Shown: one piece after another, positions 32,801 through 41,560 of the stretch
How positions within the stretch are numbered: position 1 is the first letter of the stretch
How the letters are laid out: each line of letters starts with the position of its first letter
NCBI GenBank assembly: GCA_036768485.1
Contig: JAVLUZ010000165.1
Location: 1,479,575-1,543,574 of the forward strand
Direction of reading: 5' to 3'
Length of the DNA: 64,000 nt
DNA from: Mermis nigrescens
Lineage: Eukaryota > Nematoda > Enoplea > Mermithida > Mermithidae
Made by a program: the position numbers and the translations under genes
Notes under the pieces: generated by a model
Databases searched by the model: none
What the model saw: only the letters and a program-made list of their open reading frames with translations
Told to the model about the DNA's origin: nothing

Positions 32801-34474
32801 CCGGTATTTTTCTAAAAAGACGTCGGTAGCCCGGGTGCTTAAATTAGGTTAGACCATGATCAATCGAACTTAGTCTGTAGGGCTCAGTTTGCCTTAGCTA
32901 AAAAATGTCAAAAAATAAGTGTGGGCTCGATAAGGTTTTCTCAGATCGGGTACATTTTCCTAAAAAATTGTATATAAGGTTAAATATATAGTATTAGTGA
33001 CTGGTGTGCTGACTCATGCTAACATCATGCACATTTAGAAAGGAAACCCATTTTTTGGATACTTCTACGCTTTTCGTACGTTTTCCATTGCTTTGATGAG
33101 TCAGGTATCAATCAGTCTTTAAGTCCGAGTCTCTTATATTTTTTTGATATGATTAATAATAACAGCACGAAATGTGATCAGAAACAGTATTACATTTCTA
33201 CGGTTGTCGTGATATGCTTGTTGTTTTTAAAAAAACCTGTATTTTCTTTGAAAAACGTTTTTCATTTTGGATACAAAAGTTTGAAGAATCTAAAATATTA
33301 AAATATTTATATCATGAGTTATGACAATGAATCTTATCTTGGACTTTTACTATGGCGTAGAGAAAAAATTATGTTATAATGCATATAGGAAACAATCAAA
33401 CGCGAGCAGCGCGGGAATTTTAGGGTCACAGAAGTTCGAAACTACCTACCAAAGATTTAAAATGCGGAAATTAATCATGTGCTACTAATTTCTTTGAGGT
33501 TATCATCGAGTTAAGTTTTCTGGCATCAAAACAAGTTTTCAGTAATGGAATGAATTTTAAAAGTAGAATTGTGAAAGGTCTGCGGAGTCTTTTTGTGGGT
33601 ATCTGGATATCTACCGTGAGAATCTGGAAAACCCTTCAAGATCAAAATATCCTAAGAATTGAGTTTTTAGTGCTACTTTTGCGGACCCTAGAACTTGACT
33701 ACTGCCTGTGTATGTCGTTAACCCCAATGACGATTTGTGGACTTAGCCTGTCTTGATAATCTGCTGCACGCTGTACAATCGAAGGTACAAACTGGACATG
33801 CACAGCGTGGGAATTCTGGGGAAGGGAGGGAAAGGGTTAAATTTTTAAAATGCCTCTTCCAGCCAAAAAATGGTGGATACGCGTCAAGCAAAACCATTGA
33901 AAAATTTCTGAAAAAATCAAAAAAATTTCAATATATCAAAAAAAATCTAGTTAAAAAATGAGTATGATGCAAGGCGCCGAAAATTTGACACTTTCGAGCC
34001 AATAGATACCTAAAAAGCTTCAAAAAAAAGCTTTTCTACAAAATTTGGGATTGTTTGAAAAGTCGCAATGAATTTTCGGGAATGAAGTGTGAAAAAATTG
34101 GAGTGGGTTTCCCGAATTCACCCCTGAGATCATAAATCTTCTAAACCACATTTGGTGTATTGACTTAAAAATCGATACTCGTTTCAGATTTGCCGCGTTC
34201 GATTGGTCCAATCAACATCCAATCGTTGTTCGGTAATGATACGCAAAGCGTCGTTTACAAGGGTTGCGCGAGCGCAGATTCGTTGCCAAGGGATGTAGTC
34301 GCCCAAAAAATCTATAAAAATATGCCTTACAGTGTGGTAATACAAGGTCAGTCGATCGAAGTTGACTCTAGTCAGCGGTTTTGTACCGGCGATGAATGCA
34401 ACGGGTCCTATTTGGCTAAAATTTCTATTCTTTTGTTGATTTTATCTTCTGTTCTGTCCGTCGTAATTATTTAA
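23825..34474 (+). CDS. Gene B: three-finger GPI-anchored protein, frameshifted; exon set uncertain
   Basis: Candidate exons, all joined in phase 1: 23825-23876 (signal peptide), 25437-25744, 30563-30693 (ends in a stop), 31482-32210 and 34188-34474. The last two are clear orthologues in layout of gene C exons 4 and 5: linker, YTCVCKGPQNCQDGKCRDDF, IEIDVP, then KGCASADSLP and FCTGDECNGS with a hydrophobic tail. No counterpart of the first three-finger domain (gene C exons 2-3) was found. The signal exon could splice either to 25437 or directly to 31482, because both joins give Ala in frame. Linker exons 25437-25744 and 31482-32210 need frameshifts, so the gene is either a pseudogene or poorly assembled. 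Confidence 0.6.
24770..25400 (+). repeat. R5 repeat (GATGTACAAAGACTTT family), copy 1
   Basis: Starts GATGTACAAAGACTTTTCGAG and ends TGTACAAAAGGACCTTGTAC. The same block in the same orientation lies at 53235-53610, including CCAAAGGTCGAAAGACCC / CCAAAGGTCGAAAAACCC. Confidence 0.7.
25437..25744 (+). pseudogene. Gene B linker exon (Ser/Pro/Gln-rich), frameshifted
   Basis: After GGTTTAG the phase-1 frame encodes FGGTSVDDETTPYSETQSTP and SFPNLPEEASVGPGNSHKHP, then hits TGA at 25655. The downstream end is open in another frame (INDLKSTTSIGERLPENESL) and finishes at a perfect donor A|GTGAGT in phase 1. The middle frame encodes NERTTPADRPYQ. One net -1 (or two +1) shifts are needed. Composition is that of a disordered, O-glycosylation-prone secreted linker without cysteines. 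Confidence 0.5.
26800..27020 (-). repeat. R2 dispersed repeat
   Basis: Reverse orientation: ATAGGTGAGCAGCACG, GCGTTTCTCATCGAGCACTA, GGCATCAAAAAATCGC. Confidence 0.7.
27025..27335 (-). repeat. R2 dispersed repeat, near full length
   Basis: Reverse orientation: ATAGGTGGGCGGCACCGAAG to GGGTGCATACC and a CACGCGCACGTC end. It directly follows another R2 copy. Confidence 0.7.
27345..27890 (-). pseudogene. Degraded minus-strand coding remnant inside the foldback
   Basis: Read on the minus strand, three frames in turn give protein-like pieces: SDDGSNDENSSEVSENSSNE and SWTNPFWRFLVKVALSDFEY, then KTRTCAKGYYRHKLKF, then DADEAAWASRKYMFKRLISK and NVDLFKDEQMKREDLEAV. Stops and frame changes separate them. 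I do not recognise the family. It could be the element's former transposase or a captured host gene. Confidence 0.4.
29448..29662 (+). repeat. R2 dispersed repeat inserted in the foldback right arm
   Basis: The block CACGTGGGTGTG..GACCTTTGAAAAG interrupts the arm. The left arm has only about 20 unrelated bases at the matching site (28368-28390), which gives a near-empty-site comparison. Confidence 0.8.
30563..30693 (+). CDS. Gene B candidate exon with stop
   Basis: TGTTTTAG then, in phase 1, TDMNKGGDQIFTPSKSSKNS and NNRSGFESTQALENFRNSEL to TAA. Joined to the 25744 donor it gives SL-S-TDMNK without a break. The sequence is polar and disordered-looking. AATAAA at 30868-30873 would make it a terminal exon of a short secreted protein; alternatively its donor has been lost. 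Confidence 0.4.
30896..30962. repeat. AT-rich (ATTAATA)n simple repeat
   Basis: Irregular repetition of AATATTAATAAT units. Confidence 0.85.
31150..31450 (+). repeat. R3 dispersed repeat
   Basis: CACGTGCATGTCTATTATTA, TGTGCAGCATGGCTGAAC, TTTCTGGTCAATTTCAAGCG and TTTTGGCCTACATTTTCGCC are in R3 order. It ends about 30 bp before the acceptor of gene B exon 4. Confidence 0.8.
31482..32210 (+). pseudogene. Gene B exon 4: linker plus N-terminal half of a three-finger domain, two frameshifts
   Basis: The acceptor GCGTTTCAG opens phase 1 into SGASAEMTHAVEFANTPESR. That frame stays sensible to GNFTPF (about 31740). A duplicated 137-bp unit then shows that one base is missing in CCCTTTTATCC relative to CCCTCCTTATTC. 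The next frame (NNSIQEIGNSTPSLFNQTL, rich in N-x-S/T sequons) runs to about 32012-32073. A second shift leads to TKTNETEGTNETAG and KYTCVCKGPQNCQDGKCRDD. The exon ends IEIDVP A|GTATGC in phase 1, as in gene C. Confidence 0.7.
31722..31997 (+). repeat. Two-copy 137-bp duplication inside the gene B linker exon
   Basis: Unit 1 (GGAAATTTCACTCCC...GTCAATACATTCC...GAATAATTC) and unit 2 (GGCAATTCCACTCCC...GTCAACACAGCC...CAATAAAAC) align along their length. They encode N-glycosylation-type repeats GNxTP..NQT..ETD... Confidence 0.75.
32290..32605. repeat. R4 dispersed repeats, inverted pair
   Basis: A minus copy (32290-32400: GCAGCAACTGAATTCTGGG) is followed by a plus copy (32450-32605: GACACCCAAAATTGAATTTGG to CCCCCTGAATTTTGTTCCTG). 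Confidence 0.65.
32606..33545. other. Gene B intron 4, part without recognised content
   Basis: AT-rich, no ORF or repeat family seen. Confidence 0.5.
33555..33720 (+). repeat. R4 dispersed repeat, diverged
   Basis: GAATCTGGAAAACCCTTCAAG through TTGACTACTGCCTGTGTATG follows the R4 order at low identity. Confidence 0.4.
33796..34135 (+). repeat. R1 dispersed repeat
   Basis: Matches 316-715 in order: CATGCACAGCGTGGGAATTC, TGGTGGATACGCGTCAAG, ATGAGTATGATGCAAGGCGC, AAGCTTTTCTACAAAATTTG. It ends about 50 bp before gene B exon 5. The gene A copy likewise precedes its terminal exon, by about 390 bp. Confidence 0.75.
34188..34474 (+). CDS. Gene B exon 5: three-finger domain C-terminal half and GPI tail
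   Basis: GTTTCAG then phase 1: LPRSIGPINIQSLFGNDTQS, KGCASADSLPRD, VDSSQRFCTGDECNGSYLAK, and tail ILLLILSSVLSVVII to TAA. It is intact. It aligns codon for codon over most of its length with the gene A exon (VDSSQ-FCTGDECNGS). AATAAA lies at 34557-34562. Confidence 0.85.
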
Positions 34475-34556
34475 TTTTTTTGCTCTGGGTTTTATGTTAA
34501 TCGCGATAAAGGCAAAAAGTTTTAAAAATTGCGTTAGGACATTCGACAAATATAAA

Positions 34557-34562
34557 AATAAA
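34557..34562 (+). promoter_or_regulatory. Polyadenylation signal of gene B
   Basis: AATAAA, 83 nt after the stop codon. Confidence 0.5.
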
Positions 34563-34639
34563 AATATTGGCACTTGATTACGTAGTGCTAAAATCTGCTG
34601 TAAAGTGATTGCGAGCGTTACTATTGAAAGGCTTCTAAG

Positions 34640-34805
34640 CACACGTTGGCTTAAGGGGGAGGGTGTGGGTTGACGACCCCGCAGAAGTTAAAAAGCCACC
34701 CGAAGGTTACTGTAGACTTACAGAATTCTATTTTAAGTAAATTTTTCGGCGATTTCAACCAGCCAACCCCCAGAATTTTATTGCTGCCCATGTCTGGTTA
34801 TAACC
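34640..34805 (+). repeat. R4 dispersed repeat, diverged
   Basis: GACGACCCCGCAGAAG at the start and CCAGAATTTTATTGCTGCCC at the end fit R4. Confidence 0.5.
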
Positions 34806-34984
34806 ACAAAAGGGCGTGGAGGTCTGAGTCTGATCCCCTGAATTCCACAAACTACTTAATTATACTCGTATTATCAACATTTTTCCGTTTTTAACGATTT
34901 TTGAAGGGTCTTTTTGCACGACTTTCAATTTTTAAAACCTTTTTGTGTTTTTTATATTTTGTATCCTTCAAAAATGTGGCTGCT

Positions 34985-35150
34985 ATCACACACTGGCGTG
35001 GGGTTGTTTTGATGGTTTAAACGCCCTCCTAAAAATCCTATAGACCCCAAAAATCAATAGATCTTCAAAATTAAATTTTTGGCATGTTTTCTTATGATTT
35101 TTGTCGGGTTTATACCTCCCTGACCCCAGAATTTGGCTGCTGCCTATGTA
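34985..35150 (+). repeat. R4 dispersed repeat
   Basis: Carries CACTGGCGTGGGGTTG, AAAAATCAATAGATCTTC, TTTTGGCATGTTTTC and CCCAGAATTTGGCTGCTGCC. Confidence 0.7.
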
Positions 35151-35159
35151 TGGTCGCTA

Positions 35160-36470
35160 AACATGCATGGTTCTATAATAAATTGCCAGAAAGGATGATA
35201 AACATGTTCAGAACAATTAGATACGCAATTTGCATGAGAACAGAAAAGAATAAATAATAAATAATTTATAAATAATATTGCAAATGTGCTTATCTGTACA
35301 CGCGTGTTTGTTTCATGATTTATCATATTGATGACTGATAAAGCGAAATTTACCATGCAACCGTTTCGCGAATTTGTTCGTTTTTTAGCTGTTCGTGCTT
35401 GATGTAACCTTATGTCGAAATTTGATATTTTGTTTTTTTATAAATCAGGTGATTTTCGAGTAAACATTCGATCAATATCTTTAATTTTCGTGAATACAAA
35501 GAGAACTCGATAAACAGAGATTATTTAAGAATAATCTGACACAGGCGTGCACATAAAAATATTGATTTAGCTAGATGTAAAATGAAGAATTTTTGTGTAT
35601 AAACGAGAAAATAAGGTCTTTGTTTTACTTTTTCTTGAAAAAACTTAATTTAATAATTTTTGAGGTATTGAAAATATAAAAAAACGCTAAGTTAAGAAAA
35701 ACACAAAAATGAAGACATCAATTAATTAACATTCTTGAAAACTCGTTCAGTCAAATACTGAGCTTATATTCCAGAGCTTAAATATTCGGCATTTTGTCTC
35801 GAAAAAATCTGTCAGGATCAACGGTCGCTAAAATCCACTTAAAATGCACACTTTTATTATGCGTAACTTGAATATCTTTTTGACGCTTCAACTCGCTATG
35901 AGCCTTCCTGGGCCCCGTTTCAATTTGATTAGGCTGAAGCCTCCGTAGGACGGAGTCATAGTGAATTGCATCATTTACCTTTTTTCTGATCTCCCTTATT
36001 CCTGCGTCCGTCTAGAACTTTGTCTAGCCTCGTTTTGACTCCACTTATATTGTTTTTCTTGGTTTAGCTTGATGAGAAATTATAGAACCGTAAGAAATAA
36101 GCATTTTTCGGCTTATTTACAGTGATTAAAAGAACTCAAAATGGACAAACAAGTTTCTAATAAAAACATTTAGTGCTTCAAGTCTTTTCAGCTTTTCAAA
36201 CGCATACTCTGGTTGTGTTGAACACAACAGAAATCTACTTTTTCTTAGTTTTGCATGGATGCTATAGTTTTTAGTTTTATCTCTTTCAAAAATAATTTTT
36301 ATAAAAAGTAACGTGCATAAAAAATTGCATTACATAACAGTAATAAGTGTCGTAGTGTGTAAGGGAGGTGAAGCATAATATAGACTAAATGTGTTTTCTA
36401 TGATGGTGTCCTTTGACCATAAAAACCTGATGGTATCCGGAGGGGCTAGGCTTTAACTTGATTCCAATAT
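35160..36470. other. Intergenic, nothing recognised
   Basis: AT-rich DNA with no ORF above about 70 codons and no repeat family seen. Confidence 0.5.
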
Positions 36471-36487
36471 TTAAACATACGTGGTCA

Positions 36488-36625
36488 GCTTTGTGCCAGG
36501 CTTAAGCCTGGTTGAAACCTGACTTAAGTCTGGCTTAAACCTGGCTTAAGCTTAACATTAGCCAGGCTTATGCCTGGCCAATTATGTTAAAACACTGACG
36601 TCAGGTGCCAGGCTTAAGCCTAAAC
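36488..36625. repeat. Cluster of CCAGGCTTAAGCCTGG palindromes
   Basis: GCCAGGCTTAAGCCTGG occurs as an exact palindrome. Several degenerate variants (CTGGCTTAAACCTGGC, GCCAGGCTTATGCCTGGC, GCCAGGCTTAAGCC) lie within 140 bp. Confidence 0.8.
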
Positions 36626-36799
36626 AAATTGGAACCGTGAACTGGTTAATTTTCGAGTACCTGAGGTGTCATAACGCAATTTCGGGTCATCTTCGAATTT
36701 ATGCACATCATAATCGACGCACTTGATAAATCGGCTTTACAAACTATCTAAGTTACAGTATCCTATTACGACAATTAAGGCTAATAGGCTGAGCTGGGC

Positions 36800-36965
36800 T
36801 TACAATCATGCGGGCAGCAAAGACATTATGGGGGTCAGGATGAGTAAAATCGCCAAAAATTTTACTAAAAATGAAATTCTAGGGTCCACAATAATCTGGA
36901 GGTTTCACCTTCTGGGGGGTGTACGATCCGCCCCTCCCTTATATCCCCACGCCCGTGTGTGCTCA
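36800..36965 (-). repeat. R4-like dispersed repeat
   Basis: Reads on the minus strand from a CACGGGCGTGGGG end through GGGCGGATCG to ATTCTAGGG and CGGGCAGCAAAG. Confidence 0.5.
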
Positions 36966-37008
36966 CAATGCATGGCCGGGCCACATTACATGGAGGAGGA
37001 ATTTGTAG

Positions 37009-37398
37009 CAGTAGCGGATTTAGAAAGGGATGGAGGGACCCTGTCGACAAAAAATATTGGACGCAATGAAGAACGAATGTTTTTTCATACTTTTAGCTAT
37101 TTTTGTCATAAATTCCTGAATTTTTCTGGCGCTTTGCGCGGGAAAAAGATTTCGTAGTTCTTACAATGATTTCACAACTATTTTGTCAGCGCTTTGTGTC
37201 GATTTCAGCACCAATATTTTGAGTTTTTCGTAGAAATTCAAAAGAATTTTGAAAATTCGAATCCGCATCAGAATTAATTCTGCTCGCCTAAAAACGACAA
37301 GAAATCCTTCCTTTAAGCATAGTCAATGATGTTTTGACACTATTAGGGAAATTTGGGGTCCCGCCCACCCTGTCAGAAAATCCTGGGTCTGCCTACTG
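37009..37398. mobile_element. hAT-like MITE, CAGTRGCGGAT family
   Basis: Ends CAGTAGCGGATTTAG and, inverted, CAGTAGGCAGACCCAG. Interior has GGCGCTTTGCGCG, no ORF of note. I could not see an 8-bp duplication. Confidence 0.5.
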
Positions 37399-37399
37399 G

Positions 37400-39088
37400 T
37401 CTCTGGAGTGAATTCCAATTTAAAAGGCGCCCTCAAGTTTCCACAAATCTGATTTATATTTTTTTTGTTTTTAGCGATGTTTTGTAGATCTTGATACAAA
37501 CGTTGAATAATGATATTTTAGTCCTGTCAATTTTTTTGGTACATACTTAATCTCTGCAAAAATTATTAATTCTATTTACCATCATGTTTTTGCAGTATAA
37601 GGGTATTATCATAGGACACCGTGATAGTATATGTTGAGCTTCAGCTTACATACTCTGAAAATTATTACTTTCAATGAATGCAATTTTCTATGCTCTTTCT
37701 AAATATGTATGTTATTTTTATGAAAATTATTTTCGAAAGAGTCACAACTAAAAACTATTACAATGCATACGATTAGGCACCTGATGGACATCCATGCAAA
37801 AATGAGAAAAAAATAGATTGTTGTTGTCTTAAACACAACCAGAAAATGAATTTAAAAAGCTAAAAGGAATAAAGCACTAAATTTTTTATTATAGTACTAT
37901 TTTCTCTTTTTGAGTTTTTGTGACATAACTGTAAATGGGCCAAAAAAATCTAATTTCTTACTGCTATATAACGTTTCATAGCGCTTGCTCACATTACTAC
38001 ATAGATACCTCAAGCAACAGTTTGTAGGTGATTTCAAGCAGTTCGCGCAGGAATTTTGATTTTGTCTTCTCGACTCTATGGTGTATTTTAATTTTCCCAA
38101 AGAAACGTCACTTTTCTTTTTTCAGAGGGCTACACCGCATTATCCACGTAGTATACATTTAGCAAGAGTTACTCTCGCATCAAAATAGACTGGAAAACCT
38201 TAGTTAAACATTTTCGCCGATTTATAAGACCATTCGGCCCAAGAAAATTCTCCAATTGACATTCCTAGACAAGGCTAAATTTTTTTATCACAATCGCGAA
38301 TTTTTCGGGCAATTTTAAAAATTTCTGCGAAATTTTTTATTTTTCTCCATTTTGACCTTAATTTTGCCGTATTATTTGCTAAGAATTTTATTTTAGTCTG
38401 ATAGTCTATTAATCACTTCAAAACCAGAACGCCCAAACTGTATTATAATAGCTTTATCTATTGTCGGAAAACTTTAGTCGAACGCTTTTCAGATAGGAAA
38501 TTCAGTTTTGGCTCGTTATAACTCTTTGATAGGGCTTACGAGTATAAGCAGAAAAACAATTATTCATCAACCGAAAATTAGTCGTCTAATATTCAGCAAA
38601 ACTTTACTCTAGAAAGTTCTTTCGATAGAAAGTTAGTGTGTCCAGTACTAAGAAAAACTTCACTCCATAAAAAAGTCATTTCTACTTTTTATGACGAGTA
38701 AATGTCAAATTTTATCGGAAACCAATTGTTTTCCAGTCCGATGTAAGTCCTTTGATTATGAGTAATTTCGTCTGCTGAAAAAACATGGCATTCTTTCGGA
38801 CTGAAGATTTGTTTTAAGATGGCGAAAGCTGATATTTAAAATATTTTTACTTTATCAGTACCCGCGTTTTTTATTTACGACGCACCATTACCATTTCTTG
38901 AAAAATTTTCCATCTATTCACAAAATAAATCAGCGAATAGTTTGGAAACTTTATTTATGTTTTGCTTTAGTCCTCATCATTCATGTTTTGTTTTAGTCCT
39001 CATCGAATATTAAGTGAACATTTCTTGAAAATTTTTCTCCATCTTTTTCAATCCAATCAATGTATGTAGATATGGTTTTAAAGCCGTG
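37400..39088. other. Intergenic, nothing recognised
   Basis: AT-rich; no coding sequence or repeat family seen apart from a 25-bp direct repeat at about 38965-39005 (TTTTGCTTTAGTCCTCATC / TTTTGTTTTAGTCCTCATC). Confidence 0.45.
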
Positions 39089-40532
39089 CAGAGGCGCAGC
39101 CGGGATTTTGGTTCGGGGAGGGCATACATAAAAAGTTTTCAAGACTGCTTTCGTATTGAATGCATTGATATGGTACAGAAACACGTTATGTATAGTTAAA
39201 CTGAGATTTTCGACCTTTAGCAGTGTAACCTAGCTGATTTACGGTTTCTGGCGGTCAAAAATACAAATAAAGTGTTAAGCGGCGCAACGCGCCAAATTTT
39301 TTAGATATTTTTACTGCTTTCGTTTAGAATTTATGGCCTTTTCATTGATAAAGAGTTTGGAAATATGAGTGGCTTAAAACACCAAAAAAATTAGTCATTT
39401 TATACCGCCCTTAACATTTTGTAGCTTTGTGAACACTGATAGTTTGACAGAGCAGAAAATTATCAAATTTATACAAAATCATTTGAACATAATGCCATCA
39501 GTCAAGGCTTCTAACAGGAAAACTACGAATAACTAACTTAGTATGAATCGCTAGAATATTTTGACTGATTCAGGCTTTTAAATGCAATGCTGGGGCTAAT
39601 AGAAAGTGAGATAACTGTAACCAGCGGAACTAAGCAGCGGAAAATTTTGACGTTTTTGCATTTTAAACTCAATTTATATTGTATAAATCATACAGAACAG
39701 ACAAACTATAATTTTAAGGAATTCCCAATTCACCCTTTTTGACCGCACTAAAATCTATTTATACGTACAACAAGATTTTACGGCTAGAGGACTTCGGGTA
39801 GCGCGCTCAAGGGCCAAAGCGGGGTCCAGGGCAAATCCCCGAAAAATTTTGTAAACAAAGCACTTTAATACTGAATAGTAAGGTTAAAATTTTCGCAAAA
39901 TCGGCCAAATCTTAGTTCTAAATTAAACCCAAAAATAATTAAAATTGATCTACTCCTCATTGCCCGAAAATTCTAAGCTGAAATGCCTTTTTAGACCCCT
40001 GCTTAATACATTGCAGCAGCGGGTCGCTGCCAATAAGATACAGAAAAATGTTTAAATGAAAATTTTGTTATTACTGTTTTCAGGCCCCTTTTTAGCCTTC
40101 TTATTAACAAAATGTTGTTCAGAAAACAAAAAATGCGCAAAAAGACAAGTAAATTTGCCCATTCTATTCAATAACAATGAAATTATGTGCACATGTGTGC
40201 GCGGTGGTATTCACCCCCAGAAATATATATAAAATATAAATATATACATATACACCCCCAAAAAATGCTCTATAAGCATGGGCAATGAACAAATATAGTG
40301 CATAAAATCACTGGAAGCGCTGGATTATTTTAGCTGATTCAAGCTTTTAAACTCATGGATCTATGTAATAATAAACAAATGACTTGGCGCGGAGCGCTGA
40401 AAAATTTTGACGTGTTTTGCCGTTTGGAACTCAATTTTCTGTACACAATTATTGCACTAGTAAAATCAACACAATTTCTTAAAAAATTGCGAGGAGGCAT
40501 ATGCCCCCTAAGCACCCCCGACTACGCCCTTG
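39089..40532. mobile_element. Possible 1.4-kb hAT-like non-autonomous element
   Basis: Ends CAGAGGCGCAGCCGGG and, inverted, CAAGGGCGTAGTCGGGGG, with G-run then ATGCC on both sides. No target-site duplication is evident and no transposase is seen. Confidence 0.4.
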
Positions 40533-40938
40533 ATACCGAAAGTTCATTTTCAGTATCTCCCACTCTTTTCTCGAATTAATGGCATCGATTGAAAAAATTC
40601 AACGGTTCATCCAAAATTAAAATTGTTTTAAAATTAAGGCGAAAGACTACGAATGAATAAGACGCATTCGTAATCGAACGAATGATCCAGAAATAACATA
40701 TTGTATTCTGACATATGAACAAAAAATGACCAATCGGCCGATTGGCGTTGTTATTTAGTGCAGAAAATATTCGGAGTACATATACGGAGATTTTTAGACA
40801 ACAAACGAAGCCGAATTTCACAGTATCTGTATTTTTGTTTCGATATCGTAAAAAAACTTGGCGTCTAGTTTTTCGTCACTGTGCTCGAAAGGTCCAGGCA
40901 GCGATAATAATAATAATTTAAAGAAAATTTAGGTCCAC

Positions 40939-41190
40939 CTAACTCATAGGATAACTGGTTCCTATATGCGGGCTAGCATGACCTCGTGGCCCAAGGTCCA
41001 CAACCGGATCGGCGGCCAATTTCGGTTTTTGGGCGATACGACGATAATAGCGTGAATAACGGGGTAAAAAACTCACGAACTCGCCAGTCGAATCGATGTT
41101 ATGCGTTGTGTATATAATCGTGTCATTTTTTATTTTTAAAAAAATTAATGTGTCTGCTTTGTATATTTGAACAAAGTGTGATTCGGCCAT
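40939..41190 (-). CDS. Small hypothetical protein, 83 aa (unrecognised)
   Basis: A complete ATG-to-stop ORF on the minus strand: MAESHFVQIYKADTLIFLKI, then TTHNIDSTGEFVSFLPRYSR and KLAADPVVDLGPRGHASP. Residue use is balanced and unlike the repeat-derived ORFs nearby. It begins about 320 bp from gene C exon 1 on the opposite strand, so the two could share a promoter region. No signal peptide, no known motif. It may be an exon of a larger gene. Confidence 0.35.
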   Translation of the reverse strand: MAESHFVQIYKADTLIFLKIKNDTIIYTTHNIDSTGEFVSFLPRYSRYYRRIAQKPKLAADPVVDLGPRGHASPHIGTSYPMS

Positions 41191-41511
41191 GCGTTGAAAG
41201 CGTGGCCCAAATTTTGGCCCATCCGCATCATCGAACCCGTGAATGGATCGTTTCGCGTCTGCTTTAGTACGTGGTTTGGTTAGATCAGTGAACCTTGGTT
41301 CATTCGATTATTCACTCCGATCAAACCTCGGGTCTCGTAGCGGATAAAATCGGTTTCCTTTACAGACAGCTGAGTCATCGAATCGAGTGAGTGGATTTAT
41401 TTTTAAAATTTAAGGCGAAAATTTCACTTTTTTGCCAAGGATTTTACGGTATTTATCGTATTTTTCTCTTACTTAGTACGGTCTTGGTTTGTCGACGATT
41501 TCGCACTAACA

Positions 41512-41560
41512 ATGATTCCAGGCGTTGCTTTTTACATATTGATTATCACACTTCTGCGAG
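41512..41560 (+). CDS. Gene C exon 1, signal peptide
   Basis: ATG preceded by AACA; encodes MIPGVAFYILIITLLR and ends G|GTGAGT in phase 1. A possible 5' UTR intron (CGA|GTGAGT at 41387, TTACTTAG at 41476) lies upstream. Confidence 0.75.

Noticed and set aside
36723..37157. 144-codon plus-strand ORF
   Set aside because: Runs across an R4 copy and a MITE end; no consistent protein-like content.
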